Position numbers and translations under genes: made by a program. The notes beneath the pieces were generated by a model. The model ran no database searches. It was not told the DNA's origin and saw only the letters and a list, made by a program, of their open reading frames with translations. From Polynucleobacter sp. UB-Tiil-W10 (GTDB lineage Bacteria; Pseudomonadota; Gammaproteobacteria; Burkholderiales; Burkholderiaceae), in contig NZ_JACVPZ010000001.1 of NCBI RefSeq assembly GCF_018881605.1, forward strand, positions 372,001-436,000: a stretch of 64,000 nucleotides of DNA, written 5' to 3'. Positions 8,972-17,210 of this stretch are shown here, piece after piece. How positions within the stretch are numbered: the stretch's first letter is position 1; each line of letters starts with the position of its first letter.

Positions 8972-9489
8972 GTATGCTTTTGAGCTTCTTTCTAAAGCTA
9001 TCCGCCTTCTCATTAGTTGCTTTTGGTGGTGTTAATGCCTTACTACCCGAGCTGTTGAACTTAGCCGTCTATCAAGAGCATTGGATTGATCTGCAAACTT
9101 TTTCAGATTACTTTGCTATAGCCCAAGCAGCACCTGGTCCTAACTTTATGACAGTCACACTATTGGGCTGGCATCTATTTGGCGTCTTAGGCGCATTGCT
9201 TGGCACACTGGCAATTGCGTGGCCCTCATCCATTTTGATTTATTTTTTGCAGCGCTTTATCTTGAGAATTCAAGATCCCATTAAAAGGAAGTCTATTCAA
9301 TATGCAGCAGCAGCGCTAGCTATTGGATTGGTTCTTTCTTCCGCGTGGCAAATTGCTATTCAAATTAACCATAGCGCGGCAGCCTACGCCTTGACCCTTG
9401 CGACTATTGGCTTTACATTGTTTACACGCTGGCACCCACTCTATCTGATTGCTATTGGTGGAGCATTGGGCGTTTTAGGATTCATTTAA
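8968..9489 (+). CDS. Chromate transporter-type (CHR) membrane protein, C-terminal half-type
   Basis: This 173-residue partner CHR domain has FGGVNALLPEL near the N-terminus and PGPNFMTVTLLG in the centre, with several membrane segments. The start is ATG 8968-8970, overlapping the TGA stop of the first CHR gene, so the two chains are translationally coupled. They probably form one heterodimeric carrier of antiparallel halves. The gene is followed after 18 bp by a Bug receptor gene. Confidence 0.88.
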   Translation: MSMLLSFFLKLSAFSLVAFGGVNALLPELLNLAVYQEHWIDLQTFSDYFAIAQAAPGPNFMTVTLLGWHLFGVLGALLGTLAIAWPSSILIYFLQRFILRIQDPIKRKSIQYAAAALAIGLVLSSAWQIAIQINHSAAAYALTLATIGFTLFTRWHPLYLIAIGGALGVLGFI

Positions 9490-9507
9490 ACCGCTTAAGA
9501 GAAAGAT

Positions 9508-10485
9508 ATGCGACTCATCAAAAACTTTTCAATCGGCCTACTTTGTTTACTAGCTATATTTTCAGGCGCAGCTTCTGCTCAAAGCAACTACCCTAGTAAG
9601 TCAATTAACTTCATCGTCCCTTATGGTGCTGGTGGTAGCGCTGACTCTAGAAGTCGTCAAATTGCACAAAAGATGAGTGTCATACTCAAGCAACCAATTG
9701 TGGTTGATAACAAACCAGGAGCTGGCGGCAATATTGGTACGGAAGCTATTGTTCGGGCCGCACCAGATGGATACACTATCGGCATGGGTAATTTCGCTCC
9801 AATGGCGGTCAATAAAACGCTGTTTGGTAATTTGCGTTATGACCCAGAGACAGATTTAACGCCAATCATCTTGATTGAAAAGGGCCCTTTGGTATTGGTA
9901 GTCAATCCAAACTCCCCTTACAAATCTGTACAAGATATTGTTGCTGCTGCTAAAGCAAAACCTGGGGTGCTTACATTCTCCTCTGGCGGTATCGGAGGAA
10001 GCCACCAACTGTCCGCCGAACTCTTTGAACAAAATGCAGGCATTCAGATGATTCACGTGCCATACAAAAGTGGCTCTGCGGCACTAACCGACCTCATGGG
10101 CGGCAACGTTGACCTCATGTTCGATCAAATGTATTCCGCTGTTCCCAGCATTAAGGCAGACAAGATTCGGCCACTTGCTATTACTAGCAAAAAACGCTCC
10201 CCTTTATTACCCAATGTCCCTAGTTTTTCAGAGTTAGGCTACCCAAAAGTGGAGGTTCTGAATTGGCAAGGTCTCATCGCACCAAAGGGAACACCTAAAG
10301 CCATTATTGATAAATTGAATGTTGCTGCAAATGAAGCACTTAAAGATCCTCAGCTACGTGAACTCATGCTCTCGCAAGGGAATGAGATTGGTGGAGGGAG
10401 TCCAGCTGAATTTGCCAGCCTGATTAAAGCCGAGAGTGCCAAATGGAGTGCCGTTGTAAAAACAGCCAACATCAAGCCGGAGTAA
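9508..10485 (+). CDS. Bug-type periplasmic solute-binding protein
   Basis: A 325-residue receptor with a clear signal peptide (LLCLLAIFSGAASAQ) and Bug motifs: FIVPYGAGGSADSRSR, DNKPGAGGN and PDGYTIG. It closes the plus-strand organic-acid set that opened with another Bug gene at 4975. Ribosome site AGAGAAAG lies just upstream of the ATG. A strong hairpin follows the stop codon, so the unit ends here. Whether it feeds the split CHR pair, an unlinked TctAB permease or a sensor is unknown. Confidence 0.93.
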   Translation: MRLIKNFSIGLLCLLAIFSGAASAQSNYPSKSINFIVPYGAGGSADSRSRQIAQKMSVILKQPIVVDNKPGAGGNIGTEAIVRAAPDGYTIGMGNFAPMAVNKTLFGNLRYDPETDLTPIILIEKGPLVLVVNPNSPYKSVQDIVAAAKAKPGVLTFSSGGIGGSHQLSAELFEQNAGIQMIHVPYKSGSAALTDLMGGNVDLMFDQMYSAVPSIKADKIRPLAITSKKRSPLLPNVPSFSELGYPKVEVLNWQGLIAPKGTPKAIIDKLNVAANEALKDPQLRELMLSQGNEIGGGSPAEFASLIKAESAKWSAVVKTANIKPE

Positions 10486-10504
10486 GAATTCAATATTAAA
10501 TGGC

Positions 10505-10530
10505 ATTGGGGGCTTAGTGCCCCCAATTTT
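10505..10530. terminator. Bidirectional terminator between Bug and crcB genes
   Basis: A 9-bp perfect inverted repeat, ATTGGGGGC then GCCCCCAAT (505-513 and 519-527 of this kilobase), with a TTTTA tail on the plus strand. It lies between two convergent genes and its tail overlaps the crcB stop codon at 10529-10531. Confidence 0.8.
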
Positions 10531-10906
10531 ATTTAAAAGCCTGGTAGGTCAAGATACCCAAGAAGGTGAGCACAAGTGAGCCAACTAGATTAAGTAGCGC
10601 TGTGCCCAAGGCCCAGGTAAATTCCCCGCGCTGCATAAAGCCAACCACCTCAGCAGAAAAGCTTGAGAAGGTAGTCAAACCTCCTAAGAAACCAGTGACC
10701 ACTAAAAGTTTCCACTCTGGAGAAAGGCTTGGATTGTTACCGAAGAAGGCAACTGCAATCCCAATTAAGTATCCGCCAACCATATTCGATATAAAAGTAC
10801 CCAATGGCAGTGCCGAAGCCATCCCAACGGTAGCGAAATTAAAACCAGCTCTTAATAAAGCGCCAAAGCCTGCGCCAAAAAAGATTGCGGAGATAGGTAG
10901 CCACAT
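10529..10906 (-). CDS. crcB: Fluoride efflux channel CrcB/Fluc
   Basis: The 125-residue protein has four membrane helices and the Fluc signature: GALLRAG, then GTFISNMVGGYLIG, then TGFLGGLTTFSSFS. Fluc proteins form dual-topology dimers that export fluoride. The gene lies only 10 bp after the ygiD-like gene on the same strand. That leaves no space for a fluoride riboswitch directly upstream, so expression must come from the upstream gene's promoter or one inside it. Confidence 0.95.
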   Translation of the reverse strand: MWLPISAIFFGAGFGALLRAGFNFATVGMASALPLGTFISNMVGGYLIGIAVAFFGNNPSLSPEWKLLVVTGFLGGLTTFSSFSAEVVGFMQRGEFTWALGTALLNLVGSLVLTFLGILTYQAFK

Positions 10907-10916
10907 AATCTACTCT

Positions 10917-11696
10917 TTATTGAATTGAAAAACCCAGCATGCTAATTGAACTCATCTCAATTCCATCCGTATAGACTTTTGCTTGTTCGCCCTCTTCTTG
11001 TAATGCTAGGGTATACAAAGCGGGCCAATAGTGCTCTGCAGTCGGAACGGAAAGATGCGCTGCATCACCATAGCGCTCCCAGTCAACCAATGCCTCATGA
11101 TGATTGGCTCGGATTTCTGAAGCAAAAAAATCATTGAATTTTGTTGCCCAAGGATAGGGCTCAGCCCCTTCTTGCCAATGAATGGTGCGCAAGTTATGAA
11201 CCACATTACCGCTTGACAAAATGAGGATATTTTCGTCGCGCAAAGGACGTAGCTGCTTGGCAAGCTCATAGTGTTCACGCGCTGACATTGATCCATCAAG
11301 ACTCAATTGCACCACTGGTACATCTGCATTTGGATACATATATTTAAGTACTGACCAAGCACCATGATCAATACCCCACTCATTTTCCTCAAGCACTATC
11401 GGTACGTTTAATAATTCTTGCACGCGATCAGCCAAGGCTGGGCTACCTGGTGCTGGATATTGAATATCAAAGAGGGCTTGTGGAAAGCCGCCAAAATCGT
11501 GAATTGTTTTTGGTTTGGGCATTGCAGTAACCCAAGTACCTCGAGTTACCCAATGCGCTGAAATCACCAATATCGCGTCCGGGCGCATTAAAGATTTTCC
11601 AAGAGCTGACCAAGCCGCTGTATAGCGGTTGGGCTCTATGGCATACATTGGACTGCCATGGCCAGCAAATATTGCAGGTTGGCGATGGCTAGTCAT
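10917..11696 (-). CDS. ygiD: Class III extradiol ring-cleavage dioxygenase, DODA/YgiD type
   Basis: The 259-residue LigB-fold enzyme has the expected metal and catalytic histidines: H13 in AGHGSP, H48 in ISAHWVTRG, and a late one in SSGNVVHNLR. E. coli YgiD opens L-DOPA by 4,5-extradiol cleavage and plant DODA is related. Whether DOPA is the real substrate here is uncertain. The enzyme is probably cytosolic. It is likely co-transcribed with crcB (10-bp gap) and is preceded by two tiny genes on the same strand. Confidence 0.88.
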   Translation of the reverse strand: MTSHRQPAIFAGHGSPMYAIEPNRYTAAWSALGKSLMRPDAILVISAHWVTRGTWVTAMPKPKTIHDFGGFPQALFDIQYPAPGSPALADRVQELLNVPIVLEENEWGIDHGAWSVLKYMYPNADVPVVQLSLDGSMSAREHYELAKQLRPLRDENILILSSGNVVHNLRTIHWQEGAEPYPWATKFNDFFASEIRANHHEALVDWERYGDAAHLSVPTAEHYWPALYTLALQEEGEQAKVYTDGIEMSSISMLGFSIQ

Positions 11697-11705
11697 TAAT
11701 GCAGA

Positions 11706-11843
11706 TTAACCGAATACGTAACCTGTGTGAGCCGCAACCAATGCAAACAAAATAGCCAAGCTTGTAGCTGCTGCCAACATCACAACCAATGTAATGATCT
11801 TTTTGTTGATTTCTTCTTTAGATTCGTTATGCCATTCGTTCAT
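11706..11843 (-). CDS. Small single-pass membrane protein, 45 residues
   Basis: The short frame reads MNEWHNESKEEINKKIITLV at its start and ends AAHTGYVFG. It has a polar charged N-terminus and one hydrophobic helix at residues 16-38. AGAGGA lies 6 bases before the ATG, a good ribosome site, and the stop codon is 9 bp before the ygiD-like gene. The clean ribosome site, soluble-helix-then-membrane layout and tight packing argue for a real gene. I do not recognise a family. It may be an inner-membrane partner of a neighbour or an uncoupled small protein. Confidence 0.6.
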   Translation of the reverse strand: MNEWHNESKEEINKKIITLVVMLAAATSLAILFALVAAHTGYVFG

Positions 11844-11887
11844 GCTAAATCCTCTGTAAACACATTATTGAATAAGGTAATTATCCA

Positions 11888-12055
11888 CTATCGACCGCGA
11901 CCGGCCTTGCGCATCATGCCTTTTCCACCGCCAAAGCCTGCTTGAGGCCTTCCAGCGGGGCCGGATGGGCCTTTTGGCACGGGTGGACGTGCTGGTGGCT
12001 TGGCAACAACTGCCTTAGCGGGGGTTTTTGAATCAGTTTTCTTTTCGTCAGTCAC
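11888..12055 (-). CDS. Small basic Pro/Gly/Lys-rich protein, 55 residues
   Basis: The frame starts with GTG at 12055, 6 bases after an AGGAG ribosome site. The protein is low-complexity: lysine- and proline-rich at residues 5-30 (KPPARPPVPKGPSGPAG), then glycine- and arginine-rich to the end (GGGKGMMRKAGRGR). It should be disordered and strongly basic, which suggests nucleic-acid or ribosome contact, but this is inference from composition only. Its start is 28 bp from the divergent M50 peptidase start. I recognise no family. Confidence 0.55.
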   Translation of the reverse strand: MTDEKKTDSKTPAKAVVAKPPARPPVPKGPSGPAGRPQAGFGGGKGMMRKAGRGR

Positions 12056-12083
12056 TTTGAGCTCCTATGGATATCATATTGCC

Positions 12084-12746
12084 ATGATTACTGACTATTC
12101 TATCCAAGCTGTCGCCATTAATGCGATTCCCTTGATTTTCGCCATCACCATCCACGAAGCAGCCCATGGCTATGCTGCCCGCAAATTTGGTGATAACACC
12201 GCCTATATGCTGGGACGGGTGAGCTTGAACCCCGCCAAACATATAGACCCCGTAGGAACCATCCTCATTCCCTTGGTCTTAATTTTGACTGGATCCCCCT
12301 TTTTAGTTGGCTATGCAAAGCCAGTGCCAGTCAATTTTGGGCGCCTCCGAAATCCCAGAATTGACTCGATCTGGGTTGCTTTGGCCGGACCGGGCTCTAA
12401 TTTCATTCAGGCACTTATCTGGCTCATTCTGCTCATAGTACTTTTGGGATTGGGAATCGACGAAAAATTTTTGATTTCTATGTCTCAAGCAGGAATCTCC
12501 TGGAATTTAGGTTTACTAGTTTTTAACCTATTTCCGCTGCCTCCATTGGATGGTGGTCGTATTCTCTCCAGTCTATTACCGGTGCGCCAGTCGATTGCCT
12601 TAGGCAGACTTGAGCCTTGGGGATTTTTCATTGTATTGGGCTTGGTATTTACAGGAATCATTGGTAGCCTTTGGATGGCACCCCTAATCAGCCTCTTCGA
12701 ATGGCTCATTCTGTTAATCACAAGCCCCTTACGCATGATTTTCTAG
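12084..12746 (+). CDS. Site-2-protease-like M50 family membrane metallopeptidase
   Basis: At 220 residues this is the compact rhomboid-neighbour type of M50 protein. The zinc motif HEAAH is at residues 24-28 inside the first membrane helix, and the third ligand lies in PLPPLDGGRIL. Several further membrane segments are visible. Such proteins cut membrane-embedded substrates, but this short Rv-type/YwhC-like subgroup has few known targets. The start is ATG 12084. There is no good ribosome site, and an in-frame TTG at 12057 is the only close alternative. The gene is divergent from the small basic protein gene with almost no intergenic DNA. Confidence 0.85.
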   Translation: MITDYSIQAVAINAIPLIFAITIHEAAHGYAARKFGDNTAYMLGRVSLNPAKHIDPVGTILIPLVLILTGSPFLVGYAKPVPVNFGRLRNPRIDSIWVALAGPGSNFIQALIWLILLIVLLGLGIDEKFLISMSQAGISWNLGLLVFNLFPLPPLDGGRILSSLLPVRQSIALGRLEPWGFFIVLGLVFTGIIGSLWMAPLISLFEWLILLITSPLRMIF

Positions 12747-12818
12747 TCGCGTGCAGATTATTTTTTTCTGGGGTATGCTGACTCTAAGATGTTCAACAAA
12801 CTACTCGGGAGACTAGTG

Positions 12819-13271
12819 ATGAAAGTGCATAGAATTGTTTTAGCTTTTAGCGCAGTTGCTTTATCGCTTAGTGCAAGCCTTGCTTTTGCACAATTTCAGA
12901 ATGCTGAAAAAGCAATTGAATATCGTCAAAGCGTTATGACGATCATTAACACTCATTTCGGAAGAATTGGTGCTGTTGTTAAAGGTGCGGCACCGTATAA
13001 CAAAGACGATGTTAGTAAAAATGCTGAGATCGTAGCAATGATGTCTACCCTACCTTGGCAGGCGTTTGGTCCCGGCACTGAAGGTGGCAAGGCCAAACCA
13101 GAGGTGTGGTCTGATAACACAAAGTTCAAAGCTGCCGCAGACAAAATGCAATTAGCTGTAGTCGATCTGAATAAAGCGGCTCAGTCTGGTGATCTAGAAA
13201 GTATTAAGAAAGCCTTTGGCGCAGCTGGATCAACCTGCAAAGGTTGTCACGACGATTTCAAAAAGAAATAA
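12819..13271 (+). CDS. Cytochrome c' (periplasmic, class II c-type cytochrome)
   Basis: A 150-residue secreted four-helix cytochrome. The signal peptide ends SLAFAQ, and the heme site CKGCH lies near the C-terminus at about residues 140-144, as in cytochromes c'. Family members bind NO or CO at a pentacoordinate heme and are linked to nitrosative stress or electron transfer. The start at 12819 follows GGGAGA, and an in-frame ATG at 12789 lacks a site. The gene faces a b561-type cytochrome gene with only 16 bp between stop codons. The heme is presumably attached by the Ccm system encoded at 42290-49097. Confidence 0.93.
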   Translation: MKVHRIVLAFSAVALSLSASLAFAQFQNAEKAIEYRQSVMTIINTHFGRIGAVVKGAAPYNKDDVSKNAEIVAMMSTLPWQAFGPGTEGGKAKPEVWSDNTKFKAAADKMQLAVVDLNKAAQSGDLESIKKAFGAAGSTCKGCHDDFKKK

Positions 13272-13287
13272 GTCTTCTGATTGATAG

Positions 13288-13968
13288 TTATTTCGTAATC
13301 AAATAGCCCACTACTACCGCGATCACGCTTAAAAGCAATAAAGCAAAACCGCGCTGTAGCACTCCATCCTTGGAGGTTCGACCCAATTCAGCAGGCAAGT
13401 ATTTAACCTCTTCACTTGGGTTGATTTCTTTGTCGCCACTAATCATCGGCTTAATTAGATTTTCACCTTTGAATTTCTTGTAATACCAAATCGCTGCAAT
13501 ATGAATTGCAATCAGGGTGTAAATCACCACTTGATTACCTTCGTGAATCTCTGACAAAAATGAAGATATCGAGCTGGACACATACTTTGCTAAAGGGCCT
13601 TGAAAAGAGACCTCATCATCTACGAATAAGCCAGTGAGCACTTGAACGCATAAAACAAAAATGAGGGCAAATACAGAAATTGCTCCGATAGGGTTATGCC
13701 CGAGAACCCGAGGCGAGCTTCCACTTAAATAATCAAGAATAGCTTTTTTAGTTGGGAAGAAGGATGTGAATCTCGCATGGGTTGAGCCAACGAAACCCCA
13801 GACAATTCTAAAGACCAACAAAACCAAGATGCTGTACCCAAAATAGGCATGCCATTGAATGAATTCATCACCCAAATTAATGCTCACAAAGCTCCCAGTT
13901 ATACAAACCACCAGAAACCAATGAAATAAACGGATTGGCAAGTCCCAGACGCGAATGATTTTCTTCAT
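13288..13968 (-). CDS. Cytochrome b561-type membrane protein (Ni,Fe-hydrogenase b-subunit-like)
   Basis: The 226-residue protein begins IRVWDLPIRLFHWFLVV, the usual opening of b561/hydrogenase-type diheme cytochromes, with an early membrane histidine. More histidines are in WHAYFGY and IAIHIAAIWYY, in positions expected for heme ligation. It has four or five membrane helices plus one at the C-terminus. Such proteins often donate electrons from quinol to a periplasmic cytochrome c, and the neighbouring cytochrome c' gene fits this. The two genes are convergent, not an operon. Confidence 0.88.
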   Translation of the reverse strand: MKKIIRVWDLPIRLFHWFLVVCITGSFVSINLGDEFIQWHAYFGYSILVLLVFRIVWGFVGSTHARFTSFFPTKKAILDYLSGSSPRVLGHNPIGAISVFALIFVLCVQVLTGLFVDDEVSFQGPLAKYVSSSISSFLSEIHEGNQVVIYTLIAIHIAAIWYYKKFKGENLIKPMISGDKEINPSEEVKYLPAELGRTSKDGVLQRGFALLLLSVIAVVVGYLITK

Positions 13969-14012
13969 ACCCTAAGGATAAAGCAGCTTCTCCCTTAAAA
14001 TAGAGAGAATTC

Positions 14013-15218
14013 ATGAATCCTGGCAAAGCCTTTAGAACCCTGCTGCTGTACCGTATCGGCGCAACCCTCAGTTACCAAATTACGATGGTAGCGGTTGGTT
14101 GGCACCTCTACGAAATCACCAATAGCGTGGTTTCTCTAGGTCTGATTGGCCTGGCAGAGCTTGTCCCCTATTTTGCGCTTGCGCTTTATTCCGGGCATGC
14201 AGTTGATCACTACTCCCGTAAATGGATTGCTGCGATAGCCTGCTTCATCCATATTGCAGTAGGTTTATTTTTAACAGCTGTTGCGCTGAGCTGGCTTTCC
14301 CCTCCCGTACCCTTGATATACACCGCAGTAGCGTTCATTGGCGTTGGCCGCGCTCTGTTAAGACCCTCCTATCAAGCACTGTTTGGACAAGTCATTCCGA
14401 GAGACCAGCTGCCACGTTACACAGCGTATGCCTCCTCTGCTTTTCAGATTTGCGTGGTAGCGGGTCCAGGATTGGGCGGACTCATGATTGGCTTTGCTGG
14501 TCTTGAATGGACTTACTTGCTCGCGGCCTTTTGTGGGGCAATCGGTTTATATGGAATTACCTTCATTAACGCTGTGCAGGAAAAATCGAGTAATTTATCC
14601 AGCCACTTTCTAAAGAGTTTTATGGAGGGCTTTCATTACGTCAGAAAGCATGATCTCATTTTGGGCATTATGGCGCTCGACATGTTTGCCGTTCTCTTCG
14701 GTGGCGCAGTCTCCATACTTCCTGCCTTTGTGAAGGAGGTGCTGAATGCTGGGCCTGAAACTCTTGGGATATTGCGAGCCGCACCTGCAGCTGGTGCGGT
14801 CATTACTGGCATCTACTTAGCCAGGCGCCCTATTCTGACTGATTCCGGAAAACACCTACTGATTTCGGTTGCGGGATTTGGCGCAACGATTATTGCCTTT
14901 GGCATCTCCAGTAATTTATGGATATGCGTCTTTTTCTTATTTGTCTCTGGATGCTTTGACTCTATATCCGTAGTAATTCGAGGCAGCATCATGCAACTGA
15001 CGACACCAGATCATATGCGCGGCAGAATTAGCGCCATTAATGGCATCTTCATTGGCTCGTCAAATGAATTAGGCGCTCTTGAATCTGGCATCGCTGCCAG
15101 CATGATGGGTCTAGTGCCATCTATCGTATTTGGTGGGGCCGCGACGATTGCTGTCGTCCTGATTACTTATCGACTCGCCCCACACCTAGGCAAATTACAT
15201 CTGAAAGATATCTCTTAG
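14013..15218 (+). CDS. MFS transporter (EntS/MFS_3-like exporter)
   Basis: A 401-residue protein with about twelve hydrophobic segments. The MFS loop between helices 2 and 3 reads SGHAVDHYSRKW, and a late GRISAINGIFIGSSNELGALESG is typical of the MFS_3 group that contains EntS-like exporters. The substrate is unknown. It is divergent from the b561-type gene across 44 bp and convergent with a 3-hydroxyacyl-CoA dehydrogenase-like gene, so it is probably monocistronic. AGAGAG precedes the ATG. Confidence 0.88.
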   Translation: MNPGKAFRTLLLYRIGATLSYQITMVAVGWHLYEITNSVVSLGLIGLAELVPYFALALYSGHAVDHYSRKWIAAIACFIHIAVGLFLTAVALSWLSPPVPLIYTAVAFIGVGRALLRPSYQALFGQVIPRDQLPRYTAYASSAFQICVVAGPGLGGLMIGFAGLEWTYLLAAFCGAIGLYGITFINAVQEKSSNLSSHFLKSFMEGFHYVRKHDLILGIMALDMFAVLFGGAVSILPAFVKEVLNAGPETLGILRAAPAAGAVITGIYLARRPILTDSGKHLLISVAGFGATIIAFGISSNLWICVFFLFVSGCFDSISVVIRGSIMQLTTPDHMRGRISAINGIFIGSSNELGALESGIAASMMGLVPSIVFGGAATIAVVLITYRLAPHLGKLHLKDIS

Positions 15219-15239
15219 AAGCCAACTCAACAAATTCTG

Positions 15240-16181
15240 CTACTTAATTTCAGGCAGATCTTTTTGAATAATCTTCAAGCCAGCACGCAAAGCCTCTTGA
15301 TAGCGCTCACGTTCTGCCTTAATAGTTTCAGCAGTCCACGTAAAAAATCCTTCGCCAGTTTTCATGCCGAACTTACCACTAGCAATGCGGTCGCTTAAGC
15401 ACTTTGCGATCGTTGGTGAATTATTTAATGTTGGATAAATAGTTGCCCCTCCAGCACCATGCACTTCTAGGCCAGCATGATCTCGTTGCATCGCTGGGCC
15501 TGCTGCGATGTAACGAAAGCCAAAGCCAAAGCGAACAGCCTTATCAATATCTTCTGGCGTACAGATACCTTCATCAACCATTGAAAAAGCCTCACGTGAT
15601 AAGGCATGTTGCAAGCGATTGGCTAAAAATCCTGGCAGGTCTTTTTTGACAGTAACAGGCACCATACCGCATGCAGTCATCAAACGCGAGAGGCTTTCGC
15701 CAACCATCGGCGAAGTCTTTGCACCATAAACCACCTCTACACAAGGCACTAAGTGCGCCGGCATAAAGAAATGCAAGCCAATCATTCGAGCAGCGGTTTT
15801 CAGGCCATTTGCGATTTCACTAATCGGGAAGCTCGTACTATTACTTGCCAAAACCGCCTCAGGCTTTGAATATTTTTCGAGCTTAGTAAATAACTCACGC
15901 TTAATATCCAAGCGCTCTGGCACACACTCAATTACCAAATCGATATCCGACCAATCCACTTCTTCAAGTGTGCCGGCAACAGAGAGTAAATGAATGCGAT
16001 GCTCATAACCGAGCTCAGTCATAGTGTTTGCAAAATAATCGGGCAAGAGGGCTCGTCGCTCGGTTGTCGGCTCAACCACTTGAACAGCGCAACCACCGCG
16101 CGCGCAAACAGCAGCAACATCTGCGCCCATCGTGCCGCCACCGACAATCACTACCTTGGTTTCAGCTGGGGTAAATAACAT
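15240..16181 (-). CDS. 3-hydroxyacyl-CoA dehydrogenase-like NAD-dependent dehydrogenase
   Basis: The 313-residue enzyme has an N-terminal Rossmann fold (GGGTMG at residues 14-19) and the helical C-terminal domain. The catalytic H137 and E149 keep the family spacing. However, the usual HFFNP motif is HFFMPAH, shared with the paralogue at 22551-23477. The lack of any thiolase or crotonase gene nearby suggests a small hydroxyacid rather than acyl-CoA as substrate, as in gulonate or carnitine dehydrogenases of this superfamily. That is inference. AGGAGAG precedes the ATG. It is divergent from the 2-hydroxyacid dehydrogenase gene. Confidence 0.88.
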   Translation of the reverse strand: MLFTPAETKVVIVGGGTMGADVAAVCARGGCAVQVVEPTTERRALLPDYFANTMTELGYEHRIHLLSVAGTLEEVDWSDIDLVIECVPERLDIKRELFTKLEKYSKPEAVLASNSTSFPISEIANGLKTAARMIGLHFFMPAHLVPCVEVVYGAKTSPMVGESLSRLMTACGMVPVTVKKDLPGFLANRLQHALSREAFSMVDEGICTPEDIDKAVRFGFGFRYIAAGPAMQRDHAGLEVHGAGGATIYPTLNNSPTIAKCLSDRIASGKFGMKTGEGFFTWTAETIKAERERYQEALRAGLKIIQKDLPEIK

Positions 16182-16266
16182 GAATACTCTCCTAAATGGG
16201 GGCGGACTTTTTCTAAAAAATCCTCTTACAATGGGGTCATTATTTCAATAAAAAAGTTAGTGAGAC

Positions 16267-17196
16267 ATGATCCCCGTCAATTCGGTGCTACAGGTCGGCC
16301 ATTTCCCTGAAATTATGCAGGCAGAGATCGATCGGCGCTTTACCCCTGCCCATCATCCCGATCCTAAAGCACCTGTTCCAGCCGGAAACTTTGAGGCTAT
16401 CTTAATTCGCTCTAACACCAAACTTCCCGAAGATCTCCTTAAGCAAATCCCCACCATTCGTATGGTAGCCACTTGCGGGGTTGGCTACGATAACCTTCCT
16501 TTGGCTTATCTAAAAGAAAAAGGCATCAAGGCAACCAATACTCCCGGCGTCTTAAACGATGCAGTCTGTGAGCTTGCCATTGGCATGATGTTGGCACTGC
16601 TTCGCCAGCTACCTGAGGCTCAGGAATACGTCAAAAGTACTGCTTGGTCAAAGGAGCCCTTTAGACTCACCACCACCCTGGCTGGTAAGTGCGTAGGGAT
16701 TGTTGGGATGGGCCGCATTGGGCAGGATCTCGCCAATAGATTAGAGCCCTTTAAAGTCAACATTGCGTATACAGGTCCCAATCAGAAATCATTGGCTTAC
16801 GCCTACTATCCGAATGTTCAAGAATTGGCTAAGGCCTGTGAAGTCTTATTTTTAGCCTGCCCCGCTACATCCGATACCAATAAAATGATGAATGCCGAGG
16901 TGCTCGATGCTTTGGGGCCATCTGGATATTTGGTCAATATTGCCCGTGGAAGTGTGGTTGATGAGGACGCACTTTTATATGCACTGCAACATAGAAAGAT
17001 TGCTGGAGCAGCCTTAGATGTTTTTGAGAACGAACCCAATCCCAGGGCTGCTTTTTTAACCCTTGATAATGTATTGTTAACACCTCATATTGGGAGCGCT
17101 ACCTCGGAAACACGGATAGCCATGACCAACTTAGCTGTAGATAATTTAGAAGCCTTCTTTAAGCAACAAACACTTCCCTCGGAAGTAAATAACTAA
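16267..17196 (+). CDS. D-isomer-specific 2-hydroxyacid dehydrogenase
   Basis: A 309-residue NAD(P)-dependent dehydrogenase of glyoxylate/hydroxypyruvate-reductase type. The cofactor loop is GMGRIG at residues 147-152, with the catalytic set R227 (IARGSVVDE), E256 (ENEP) and H274 (TPHIGSAT). It is the first gene of a plus-strand run with a DapA-like enzyme (14-bp gap), a TAXI receptor and a TRAP permease. A role in reducing or oxidising a product of that pathway is likely. Confidence 0.93.
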   Translation: MIPVNSVLQVGHFPEIMQAEIDRRFTPAHHPDPKAPVPAGNFEAILIRSNTKLPEDLLKQIPTIRMVATCGVGYDNLPLAYLKEKGIKATNTPGVLNDAVCELAIGMMLALLRQLPEAQEYVKSTAWSKEPFRLTTTLAGKCVGIVGMGRIGQDLANRLEPFKVNIAYTGPNQKSLAYAYYPNVQELAKACEVLFLACPATSDTNKMMNAEVLDALGPSGYLVNIARGSVVDEDALLYALQHRKIAGAALDVFENEPNPRAAFLTLDNVLLTPHIGSATSETRIAMTNLAVDNLEAFFKQQTLPSEVNN

Positions 17197-17210
17197 AAAA
17201 CGGAGCCAGT

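Noticed and set aside
8432..9489. Frameshifted single chrA gene
   Set aside because: Each half has its own start and complete CHR domain with an ATGA overlap, the normal layout of short CHR pairs, so it is not a broken gene.
10907..10916. Fluoride riboswitch before crcB
   Set aside because: Only 10 bases separate crcB from the upstream gene, too few for the aptamer.
10566..10928. 120-codon lysine/proline-rich frame opposite crcB
   Set aside because: Fully covered by crcB on the other strand, whose four-helix Fluc pattern is clear.
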